Shown one piece after another: positions 26,576 through 34,890 of a stretch of DNA of 64,000 bases. Source of the stretch: Candidatus Bandiella numerosa (GTDB lineage Bacteria; Pseudomonadota; Alphaproteobacteria; Rickettsiales; Midichloriaceae); assembly GCF_029981845.1 (NCBI RefSeq), contig NZ_CP104164.1:1302001-1366000 (forward strand), written 5' to 3'. How positions within the stretch are numbered: position 1 is the stretch's first letter; each line of letters starts with the position of its first letter. The notes beneath the pieces were generated by a model. The model did no database searches. It was not told where the DNA came from and was given only the letters and a program-made list of their open reading frames with translations. The translations under genes were made by a program, and so were the position numbers.

Positions 26576-27553
26576 TTATTTTCGAGATATCTTGCATACC
26601 GTAGGTCGTCCATAAATTGGCTCAAAATAGTCAAATGCACTATTATTCAATTCAATTTGATGATTTATAGAGTCTACTTTGACTGTTTTTGTAATGTTTT
26701 GGTTTACTAAAACATATTGATACATTGTAACATTTAATACAGGCGCAGAATTATCATGCGGAATTTTTACAAGCCAAGTAGCTAATGTTTTCTCTAATTT
26801 ATCTCCAACATTATATCTAAACAAGCTGTTGTTTGGGCCGTTAGCTTCATCGTGCGCATATTCCAAATATTTCTCAATAGTATTAGAATTAGTAACGCCT
26901 TTTAGCAATTCTTCTATTCTATTCAGTCTAATGTAAGTACTTATATATTCTTTTTCATTATACTGCTGTGCTTCTATAGCTCTATAATGGTTTGTATGCC
27001 ATATATATCCACTATTATCTTCCTTACCAATATAGTATTTATTCAAAGTAGTATTGCCATCGCATTTATAATTAGGTTTTGGCGCAACTTCAACATATCT
27101 AATCTTGCTCTTATCAGCTAACATATAGACCACAGGTTCAGTATGGTTAAACAAGTTATCTGCGTCATTCAAAACCTCATCCACAGAATTATAATTTTCT
27201 AGCATAGCTTTTATAACTTCAGAATGCTTTCTATCGCCTGGACATTTTAGAATATGTTTATGAAAAAGCGTGCTTATAGACAGTGATGTTACCACTAATC
27301 CGTTTTCATTTATTCCCGCCTTTGTAATAAAATTCCCATCGGGAATTTGCGCAAACAATCCAATATATTTCTTACCAAAAGCTGGTTTATATAATTTGAC
27401 TGCCTGAGCAGAAACAATTTCATCTCGATTTTTAGCCAATATAGTATTATTGTTAACCCGATCAATATGTCCCCAGCCAGAACACCCAAAAGATTGAGTA
27501 AAATTACAAAATACTAAAAATAAAAAAGCTATTGATACTAAATATCTAATCAT
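26576..27553 (-). CDS. Secreted Ntn-type hydrolase (choloylglycine hydrolase / acyltransferase-like)
   Basis: 325 residues. A clear signal peptide (MIRYLVSIAFLFLVFCNF, about 22 residues) is followed by CSGWGH. The Cys at about residue 24 would be the N-terminal nucleophile after processing. NNTILAKNRDE follows, matching the Asn-Arg-Asp region of the NTN hydrolase superfamily of penicillin V acylases, bile salt hydrolases and C45 acyltransferases. Further family-like parts are AGINENGLVVTSLSIS and YIWHTNHY (Asn-His). It should cut an amide bond in the periplasm or outside the cell. The substrate is unknown. It stands alone, flanked by non-coding stretches. Confidence 0.7.
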   Translation of the reverse strand: MIRYLVSIAFLFLVFCNFTQSFGCSGWGHIDRVNNNTILAKNRDEIVSAQAVKLYKPAFGKKYIGLFAQIPDGNFITKAGINENGLVVTSLSISTLFHKHILKCPGDRKHSEVIKAMLENYNSVDEVLNDADNLFNHTEPVVYMLADKSKIRYVEVAPKPNYKCDGNTTLNKYYIGKEDNSGYIWHTNHYRAIEAQQYNEKEYISTYIRLNRIEELLKGVTNSNTIEKYLEYAHDEANGPNNSLFRYNVGDKLEKTLATWLVKIPHDNSAPVLNVTMYQYVLVNQNITKTVKVDSINHQIELNNSAFDYFEPIYGRPTVCKISRK

Positions 27554-27950
27554 AAATAACCCATAAAAATACTTTGGTACTGTGTTTTGTGTAAGTTACC
27601 AAAAAAGTAAGACAAAAATAACTTAACATATCAACACGCTTATCACAAAAAGGTAATAAAAAATAATGTAGTGTTAAAGCTCATAACATATTGAAATAAC
27701 ACACAAGATTATTATGTTTTCAGGCTACTATAATGAGGTAAGAAAATCAATAGATTGATTTAATCTGTAAAAATTGTATTTATTAATAACTTCCTTTAAT
27801 TTTTTTCAGATTTTATAATTCCCATGGCAACCCTTCTTTTTCAAATCATTATTCCCCTATAATAATTTTGAAATGTTATATTATGGATTATATAAAATAT
27901 TGCTTAACTTTCACTTCATGTTTTGGGTTCATTTTAGTTCAACTTTTACA
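27554..27950. other. Intergenic stretch without a recognisable gene
   Basis: About 400 bases of AT-rich sequence between two minus-strand genes. I see no ORF, tRNA or terminator. The string aaaataacttaaca (27614-27627) also occurs, inverted, in the terminal repeat of the element at 53181-53334. Only that half of the repeat is shared, so it may be a remnant or chance. Confidence 0.5.
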
Positions 27951-29420
27951 TTAAATTCGCTTTGGGAAAATATCTTTAAATTGTAACGATCTATTAGCGT
28001 CATCTTCTTTTTTATGATCTATACGCTTACTATGAAATTTGTGTATGATTATAGGCACTACAAAACTAATAATTCCAATAATAAATGCAATTTTATATTC
28101 ATAGTTATCATTTAATAATAAAAATATTAAGCAGACTGTCATAAAAATAATTGCTGTAATACCTGTGTATGGAGATAATGGTGTTTTAAATTTTAAATCC
28201 TTAGTAGTGTAACCTGCCTTATATAATCGTTTGCGAAAATTGATTTGAGCCCAACAAATAGATATCCATGCCATTAACCCTGTAAAGCCAGAAACTAATA
28301 GTAGAGAAATATATATTGTTGATTGCCCAAAAAAATAAGCAAGAGCTATTACTAGCCAAATCGCCACTAATGTAACAATGACCGCATTTTGCGGAACTCC
28401 ATTATGATTGAGTAAAGCTAATTTGTGAGGTGCCATCCCTTCACGAGCTAAAGCATTCAGCGCCCGTACAATACCATATAATCCTGAATTAGCACAAGAG
28501 ATGGCTGCTGTAAGAGTCACGAAACTTGCAATTGCTCCAGCCCAAGTCAATCCATAATAATTTAATGCATCAGCAAATACAATATGGTCTAAATTTGCCT
28601 TATACCAAGGAAAAATTAATACTAGGCAAAATACTGGGACAATGTAGATAAAAAGAATTCTTAGAGTAACATTTGTTATTGCATGAGGTATCATTTTCGA
28701 AGGATTAGCAGATTCACCAGCTGCAAGACCTACAATCTCAGAGCCTTGATAATTTACTAACAATATAACCATTGTAGTCAATAAGACTGGAATGCCATTA
28801 GGAAATAATCCTCCTTGGTCAGAAATGAATTTTCCACCAATGATTTCAGAAGGTTGATCACCATGTATAAAGCCAAAGAAAATTAGAATTGCTATCACTA
28901 CAAAAGCCATAAGAGCAATAATCTTGATCAAAGATAACCAAAATTCAATTTCACCAAACATCGACACTTCAGTTATATTTATCCATGTAATGATAAGTCC
29001 GAAAAGCACAGCCCAAACATATCCATTAATTCCAGTAAAATACTCCATTATAATGCCACCAGCAATACATTCGGCTGGAATATACATTACCCAGCTAATC
29101 CAATAAGACCAGCCAACTCCACAAGCTATTCTAGGTGAAATAAGATCAGCTGTGTAAGTAACAAATGATCCTGATATAGGGATAGCAACAGACAGCTCTC
29201 CCATACATAACATAACGAGGAAGACTATTAACCCTCCAAATATATATCCAAGACAAGCGGATGGACCAACTTGGTTGATAACTTCACCAGTTCCAAGAAA
29301 ATATCCTGAACCAATAATACCTCCTAGCGCAATTAATTGAATATGCCTGTCCTTTAGGGAGCGTTTATATTTACCATCTTTGATAAGTTTAGTATTTCTG
29401 TTGTGAATTGGTCTGATCAT
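27951..29420 (-). CDS. Amino acid permease (APC superfamily, LysP/GabP-like)
   Basis: 489 residues from ATG 29420; an in-frame TTG at 29426 is an alternative. It has about 12 hydrophobic helices. The opening KDRHIQLIALGGIIGSGYFLGTG is the APC/AAT substrate-binding helix 1 signature. PISGSFVTYTADLISPRIA and GESANPSKMIPHAI are the other conserved spots. It belongs to the amino acid transporter (AAT) group that imports lysine, GABA, proline or aromatic residues with H+. Which one cannot be said. The gene is complete. Confidence 0.9.
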   Translation of the reverse strand: MIRPIHNRNTKLIKDGKYKRSLKDRHIQLIALGGIIGSGYFLGTGEVINQVGPSACLGYIFGGLIVFLVMLCMGELSVAIPISGSFVTYTADLISPRIACGVGWSYWISWVMYIPAECIAGGIIMEYFTGINGYVWAVLFGLIITWINITEVSMFGEIEFWLSLIKIIALMAFVVIAILIFFGFIHGDQPSEIIGGKFISDQGGLFPNGIPVLLTTMVILLVNYQGSEIVGLAAGESANPSKMIPHAITNVTLRILFIYIVPVFCLVLIFPWYKANLDHIVFADALNYYGLTWAGAIASFVTLTAAISCANSGLYGIVRALNALAREGMAPHKLALLNHNGVPQNAVIVTLVAIWLVIALAYFFGQSTIYISLLLVSGFTGLMAWISICWAQINFRKRLYKAGYTTKDLKFKTPLSPYTGITAIIFMTVCLIFLLLNDNYEYKIAFIIGIISFVVPIIIHKFHSKRIDHKKEDDANRSLQFKDIFPKRI

Positions 29421-29430
29421 TAACAATATA

Positions 29431-29625
29431 TCATCTTAAGTTTAAGAAGTTGCTGACATTAGAGTACGACTTTCGCAAAAGCAATAAAAATTTGGTGGAT
29501 TTTAAAAAAAACTTTGTTGTGCAAATTAAAGATCTATGCACCCACCTGTTTTTCAGGTCTTTATTATAAATTCCCAAGTTTATCACCCTGTATTTTTCTT
29601 TTGGCCATTTCCTTACCTTACTCAT
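29431..29625 (-). pseudogene. Possible remnant of an IS5-family transposase N-terminus
   Basis: A 64-codon frame starts with a fair ribosome site (gaggtaag before the ATG). It encodes KEKYRVINLGIYNKDLKNR, which resembles the KYKVxNWxEYNxxLxxRG opening of IS5-type transposases. After NR the similarity ends and the rest is not transposase-like. If correct, this is a truncated, dead fragment. It could also be a chance ORF. Confidence 0.3.
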
Positions 29626-29844
29626 CTTACCTCAAAATTTCTTTCTATAGTATAATATTTAATAGCTTCCTCTTGGCTATTTTTTAACCTACAATCTGTA
29701 GAATAAAATTATAAATCTCTATTATTGGTAAAAATTTATTCATATCTTTTTAACTGTAGCATGAAATAATATTAATTAAATTTAATTAAAATAAATGAAA
29801 AAACAAACAATTTATTTTTGATAATCAATATAACCAAATTACTA

Positions 29845-29995
29845 TCACCAAATTGACTTTTCGTAATTATTCAAAATAATTTGGTCTGCTGTTATTAATG
29901 TAGAATTTTTGATTTGCGATGTTGCGACTATAATACCATCAAAAAGATCCCTTACCCAAGTAATTTTATTGCTGATTTTATAACATATTTAAACG
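29845..29995 (-). pseudogene. Remnant of a PIN-domain toxin (VapC C-terminus)
   Basis: The minus-strand frame ending at 29845 reads ISNKITWVRDLFDGIIVATS and then, two residues later, NSTLITADQIILNNYEKSIW. This is the C-terminal half of VapC-type PIN domains (pattern W..RDPFDRIIVATA ... LITAD..I), including the conserved Asp residues of RDxFD and TAD. The N-terminal half, with the first catalytic Asp, and a vapB antitoxin are not found. It is a dead fragment of a toxin-antitoxin module in a decaying region. Confidence 0.65.
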
Positions 29996-30125
29996 TAATT
30001 TGTATATGAGCTTTAGTATGTTTTGCATTTGGTTATCATATTAGCAGAAAGCAAGCTGAAATTGTAGTATCACATGTTTGAGTTGTGTTACATAAAGAGT
30101 TATTGTAGCATTAGCTTATGAAAAA

Positions 30126-32036
30126 TTGTTAGAAGATGTATCTGTGGTTCATTCGCATATTCAAGATTTTAATATAAAAAACAAAAAACATTGCGGTGGC
30201 AAAACTGGTAGTAGCGCTGTTAAAAAAGGTGATGATGATTATCAATTAAAATTATCTATTTTAGATGCACCACTTGAGAGAAAGCTAAAAGCTCGATATT
30301 CCGATAATGAAAATTTTGCAGATTGTATAGCCTCCAAGGTGCTGGAGTTTATCACAGGTTCCAATCAAGAAAATTCACCAGAGTTAATAGCTCAAGGTAC
30401 TTTGGTAATTGACGAAGGGAAGCAAAGAATTCTTTTTGCTTCAAGACACATCAAAAACCTTGTCGAAGGGGCAACGCTTGAAGGTTATGCTAAGAAACAA
30501 AATTTAGAATTGTGGCGCACAACACCAAAAAATAAACACGTTAAAATTTCATTTAAGAAATCAGGAAAGGCAAAGAATGTTTTTTATCTGGGTGGAGATG
30601 ATCCAGCAAAAATACTAATGAGAAAAGACGTAGCCAAAGCATTGGCTTGCTCAATGATAAGCGGTGACCATGACGTCAATCCTGGCAATATGGTTGCATT
30701 TACTGATAAGGACGGTAATGTTAGAGTTGCACGGATAGATTTTGGCCATGCTTTTAATGATTTATTAGCTGGACCGAAGATTTTTGGTGGGAGAGCAAGG
30801 AACACAGGGAATGCAATATTAGACTTTATGAACAGAGATACTTTACTTCATCTTGATCCAACTAATCAGCAGACAAAGCTATGGAGAGATTATGTTGATA
30901 TAGTTCCATCTGCAGAGTTGGTGGAAGCTTTTCAGGACGTAAGTGCAAAACAAAAGCAATGCAAAGCTGGGGTGAGAAATGCTTGCGTGCATTTTTTAGG
31001 TGTTTTACATGAATTAAAAAAAGATGCTAAGAAAAACAAGAAAGTAATCAAGCATATGATAAAATCTATTATCAGCATTAACAACACCATAACAGACAAG
31101 CATATACACATTACAACTCCACATGAAGACGTTTTAGTTCAGGTTTTTGCAAATATTGATCATTTTTATAGAGAAAATCAAAAAAAAATGAAGGACGTTG
31201 CAAAGCTCATGAATCTCCAAATCAAAATAGATCAGCTATTGATCACAAAAAAAAATGGAGAGAAGTTAAGTGACACATTAATGACAGAACTTAATCAAGA
31301 TTATCAATATCTAAGTATTAGAAAGGGTGTAAGAAACAAATATGGCATTGAATGGATCAAGAATTCCGCAAATTCAAAAGCTTTTAAAGGCACGCTCCAT
31401 GATTTCATCATTCAAAGAGGAAAGGATTTAGGTGTAGACTTAGAAATGTCAAAAAATTTAGCGCAAGCAGACTTTAAAGCACAACCATCAGGATTATTTA
31501 AAAAAATTTCTAATATCATTGGACAGATTTTTGATTCTATTCAATCAATTTATTCTGTAGCGTGGAAAGGCATCTGTTATTTAGGTTTGATAATTACTTT
31601 ATTGATGGCAATGCCATTTGCAGTATTAGTATGGCCGTTTACCCGGGGTTTTAGCGCTGCAATTGGTGCGGTTATTTCTGGCCCAGCCTTTTGCTTAATG
31701 GCCATTGCAGATTTAGCAGCAGAAACTAAAAATTTTTTCACACATTCGACGAATGAAGAAGAGAGAAAATTGTGCCATTCATTTAAAACGGAGGTTGATA
31801 AAGTTATTGCTCAAGAAGTAACCACTAAAGATGATGCAAAAGATAGGTTAAAAGAAGTAGTGCCTGCAAATCTGGAGATAAAAATTAAACCAATATCACA
31901 TCAAGAACAGGCCAGTCCCAAATTAAGAAAAAGGTCATGCTCAGCGTTGCGAACTGTAAAAATTAAGCCAATGTCACATCAAGAACAGGCCAGTCCCAAA
32001 TTAAGAAAAAGGTCATGGTCTAAAGATGAAAAATAG
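30126..32036 (+). CDS. PI3/4-kinase-like probable effector with C-terminal membrane segments and repeats
   Basis: 636 residues. The core resembles lipid/protein kinase-like effectors. SSAVKKGDDDYQLKLS (about 29-44) could be the Lys-bearing strand. GDHDVNPGN (180-188) followed by RIDFGHAF (203-210) gives the HxxxN and DFG pairs of PI3/PI4-kinase catalytic and metal-binding loops. A hydrophobic block at about 482-528 could span a membrane twice. The C-terminus has two near-identical 26-residue repeats (KIKPxSHQEQASPKLRKRS) and ends SKDEK. Rickettsia Risk1 and several Legionella effectors are PI kinases with this motif layout; homology to them is inference. The only usable start is TTG at 30126 with no clear ribosome site, so the true N-terminus may be lost. 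No signal peptide is seen. Confidence 0.6.
   Translation: MLEDVSVVHSHIQDFNIKNKKHCGGKTGSSAVKKGDDDYQLKLSILDAPLERKLKARYSDNENFADCIASKVLEFITGSNQENSPELIAQGTLVIDEGKQRILFASRHIKNLVEGATLEGYAKKQNLELWRTTPKNKHVKISFKKSGKAKNVFYLGGDDPAKILMRKDVAKALACSMISGDHDVNPGNMVAFTDKDGNVRVARIDFGHAFNDLLAGPKIFGGRARNTGNAILDFMNRDTLLHLDPTNQQTKLWRDYVDIVPSAELVEAFQDVSAKQKQCKAGVRNACVHFLGVLHELKKDAKKNKKVIKHMIKSIISINNTITDKHIHITTPHEDVLVQVFANIDHFYRENQKKMKDVAKLMNLQIKIDQLLITKKNGEKLSDTLMTELNQDYQYLSIRKGVRNKYGIEWIKNSANSKAFKGTLHDFIIQRGKDLGVDLEMSKNLAQADFKAQPSGLFKKISNIIGQIFDSIQSIYSVAWKGICYLGLIITLLMAMPFAVLVWPFTRGFSAAIGAVISGPAFCLMAIADLAAETKNFFTHSTNEEERKLCHSFKTEVDKVIAQEVTTKDDAKDRLKEVVPANLEIKIKPISHQEQASPKLRKRSCSALRTVKIKPMSHQEQASPKLRKRSWSKDEK
31881..32017 (+). 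repeat. Two 59-bp direct repeats within the kinase-like gene
   Basis: 31881-31939 and 31959-32017 are nearly identical (three differing bases seen) with a 78-base period, encoding the 26-residue protein repeat. The high identity at DNA level means the duplication is recent or is kept homogeneous by recombination. Confidence 0.85.
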
Positions 32037-32241
32037 CATAGAAATATTTCAAAATATAATAATTATGAGTGCTGTCACTATTTAAACATACAGTCGCGAT
32101 TTTTATTTCTAGAGCCACCCTCAAATATTTTTGTTTATCAATCGACATTTCAGATACATTACTTTTTATAAAAAACTAACTTTATTTTATAAAATAAAAT
32201 TTACTAAGTTTTCATTAATATCAACTCTTATCCAATTGTGA

Positions 32242-32610
32242 CATTTAGGAAGCATAACTTCTCTCCTAAATATCAAGTTCTTCGGCACTACCTTTGAAAT
32301 AAATTATGCCATCAAATACACTGATAATAATTCTCCAATATCAATACACGTATATACAAAAGATGATTTTATTAAAATCTTATTTAAAGATGGTGGAATA
32401 GGAGTTCCAGAAGAGCAGCTTAATTTAATATTTGAACCATTTTTAATGACTAGCAATTCTCATAAGCATGGTATGGGGTTAGGATTGTCATTATGTAAGG
32501 AGATAATTTCCGCACACCAAGGCGTGATTAGTTCTGATAATAACATTGAAGAAACTGGTATAACAATATCAGTAACTTTACAAAAAAAAATATGTATAAA
32601 AAATGAATAA
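32242..32610 (+). pseudogene. C-terminal fragment of a sensor histidine kinase (HATPase domain)
   Basis: An open frame without a start codon in context encodes the ATP-binding half of a histidine kinase. The boxes are NYAIKYTDN (N box), KDGGIGVPEEQLNLIFEPF (G1/F box) and HGMGLGLSLCKEII (G2 box). It ends at 32610. The dimerisation/His-phosphoacceptor half and the sensor are missing upstream, where all frames are broken. Its stop overlaps the ATG of the cyclodipeptide synthase gene (ATGAATAA), so the two were once translationally coupled. Confidence 0.75.
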
Positions 32611-33302
32611 CTTGATTAAAAATGTAGGAATAGATCAAACATATCCTATGTATATAGATAATAACCTATTAGAAAAAAGTCATTGTATACTAGGTATTAG
32701 CCCATTTAATAGTTTTTTTTCGGAAGAAAATATAACTACATTGATAAATTGTGCAAATACCCAATTTAGATCGTTTCAGATATTTATCCCCGATAAAATT
32801 TCTTATTATAATTTTGTACAATTAGGTATATAGCGAAGGTAAAGCAAAACAAAAAGTAAGAAAGCAAGATAATTATTTATACAATAAAATTATAAAAAGT
32901 TTAGAAATGCTGGGAATAAAGGATGAAGAAAAACAACGCAATGCAATAATAAAATTATCTGACATAAAAAGTAATACCATATACAAAAATGTGTTATCTC
33001 ATTATAAAAATCTTTTACAAGAAAATGAGGAATTTAGAAGATTATATCAAGCTACAACTAAAGCAATTATAGAATCATATGCAACTGATTTTGATGCTTT
33101 AAATATAATGGAGAATAATTATTTAATTGAAGAATTGCCAATATTAACTCATATAGGTAAAATATTAAATATAGAAAATACGGTTTTTGTTTATAAATCA
33201 ATTATAGAAATTTTAATCTCTTTATATCAAGAACCACAATTATACTCAATAGATTTAAAGGGACAGTTATTTTGTACGCTAAATTTTTTAATTAAGAATT
33301 AA
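32603..33302 (+). pseudogene. tRNA-dependent cyclodipeptide synthase, split by one frameshift
   Basis: Two frames, 32603-32833 and the second from about 32833 to 33302, together encode one cyclodipeptide synthase (CDPS). The first carries CILGISPFNSFFSEENI, with the catalytic Ser of the GxSxxN motif, and FQIFIPDK. The second carries SEGKAKQKVRKQ (basic tRNA-binding helix), then EEFRRLYQAT, and NNYLIEELPILT with the Tyr and Glu of the active site, then VFVYKS. Removing a single A near 32829 restores LGYSEGKAK, as in intact CDPSs. CDPSs make cyclic dipeptides from two aminoacyl-tRNAs. The break means a recent pseudogene, unless it is an assembly error. Confidence 0.8.
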
Positions 33303-33412
33303 TAAATAATACAACATTTTATTAGAGAGTATTCAAATTGGTTATTATGTATAAGTAGCAATTATCCTGGCTGAAAATTGTTTAACTCTGATTAATCTAA
33401 TTGCACTTAACG

Positions 33413-34819
33413 TCACAACTTTCTTATTTTAAAATTAAAATTGTTAAAATTTTTATACCATGTAAGAAACTGTACCATAGAATCTATTTGATCATCATGA
33501 TGAGATTCTGGAAACGAAAAAAGTTCTAATTCAAAGTCAACTAACCAAGATGAATCTTTAGGAAGGTATAATTTACCTGCTTCTATAATGTTTAAAGTTA
33601 ACATAAATCGAACTAATTTTGATTTCTCAGGTAAAAATTTAATGATTGGTATCTTTGAAATGCAGTTAATATCTTGAATTATTTGTTGACCACTAGCCTT
33701 ATCCTCAATAATAACACCATTTGGTTTATACTCATTATATTTTTCCACAATCATCTGCTTTAAATCAGGATAGCTTAACTTTTTTCTAAATACATCAACT
33801 AAATAGTATGCGTTATTGGTCACACCCCAAGATGTACAAACACTATAATCATTTGCACTACCAATCTTAATTGCTGTATCCCAGCTTTGATATATGCAAT
33901 TAAAATTTGGAGCATTGGAATATTTCTGAATCCATTTTTTATCAATGAATTGACTTTGCATACTAATTGGATTTTGTTGATATTGTGCTGAAAAAGCATG
34001 TAATCCCAATTCTTTTTTTAGAAAATCAACTTCTTTTACTCCCTCTCTTTTATCACAAAGCAATTCATTTTTATTTCTAAAATAATTAAATTTTTTAAAC
34101 GAAATAGCCTGGTCATTTTCAGATATAATGGGTATTTTTAGGTATTCCCAATTTTTATTTTTAAGCAAATATCCAGATAAGTCGCTACTATTTAAACGTT
34201 GCATAACCACTATAATGGCACCATTTTTTTTATTATTTAAACGAGTTAAAAATGTGCTGGAAAACCACTCATTAACTTTCGCAAGTTTTTTTTTACTAAA
34301 GGCTTGAGAAGGCGTTAAAGGATCATCAACAATTAAATAATCAGCACCCTCACCCGTTATATTGCTAGTAATTGAACAGGCAATCCTAAAACCATGATCT
34401 GTGGTACAAAATTTTTCTTTTGTATTTTGTTTATTGGAAATTGATGTATCAAAAATACCTTTATACCAATTTGAATTTATTATTGTCTTACAATCCAACG
34501 ATAATTTTTTGGCAAGTTGCATGCTGTGGCTAGCTACAATAATCTTCTTGGATGAATCTTGTGCAAGTAACCAAGCTGGCCATGACACACTTACACAAAA
34601 TGATTTAAGGTATCTTGGAGGCATGTTTATTATAAGCCTTTTGATTTCTCCGTTTTCTAGAGCTTTTAAATATTCGCAGATCAAATCTATATGCCAGTTA
34701 TTTATGAATGGTGTGTTTGGATGTAAGGTGTAAAAAGATTTTTGTAGAAAAATTTTAAAATTTGTTTTAATGATTTTGTTTAGAATATTCTGTATCCTTG
34801 ATTCTAAAAAATAAGACAT
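33413..34819 (-). CDS. Phage-type terminase large subunit
   Basis: 468 residues from ATG 34819 (in-frame TTG at 34837 possible). The ATPase half has INMPPRYLKSF as the P-loop; Leu in place of Gly is usual in this PPRHLKS-type group. YLIVDDPLTP is Walker B. The nuclease half has SWDTAIK, IIEDKASGQQII and HHDDQIDS, giving the acidic metal-binding residues. It would package DNA into a phage or gene-transfer-agent capsid. No portal, capsid or other phage genes are near. It may be a stand-alone relic or part of a dispersed gene transfer agent. All motifs are kept. Confidence 0.85.
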   Translation of the reverse strand: MSYFLESRIQNILNKIIKTNFKIFLQKSFYTLHPNTPFINNWHIDLICEYLKALENGEIKRLIINMPPRYLKSFCVSVSWPAWLLAQDSSKKIIVASHSMQLAKKLSLDCKTIINSNWYKGIFDTSISNKQNTKEKFCTTDHGFRIACSITSNITGEGADYLIVDDPLTPSQAFSKKKLAKVNEWFSSTFLTRLNNKKNGAIIVVMQRLNSSDLSGYLLKNKNWEYLKIPIISENDQAISFKKFNYFRNKNELLCDKREGVKEVDFLKKELGLHAFSAQYQQNPISMQSQFIDKKWIQKYSNAPNFNCIYQSWDTAIKIGSANDYSVCTSWGVTNNAYYLVDVFRKKLSYPDLKQMIVEKYNEYKPNGVIIEDKASGQQIIQDINCISKIPIIKFLPEKSKLVRFMLTLNIIEAGKLYLPKDSSWLVDFELELFSFPESHHDDQIDSMVQFLTWYKNFNNFNFKIRKL

Positions 34820-34890
34820 TGCATTATTAACTAACAAAAATAATAATCTAGACTGAAAAATTAATTCAAGGAAGACCTAGTATAAATAGT

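Noticed and set aside
27745..27765. Short hairpin aaatcaat/attgattt
   Set aside because: Eight AT-rich pairs with no T-run and no neighbouring gene end; not distinguishable from chance.
32180..32210. 18-bp perfect palindrome tttattttataaaataaa
   Set aside because: It is made only of A and T in an AT-rich intergenic area and has no flanking feature to give it meaning.
33413..34819. Loss of the P-loop Gly (PPRYLKS) as a sign of a dead terminase
   Set aside because: PPRHLKS-type P-loops are normal in this terminase group, and the other motifs are intact.
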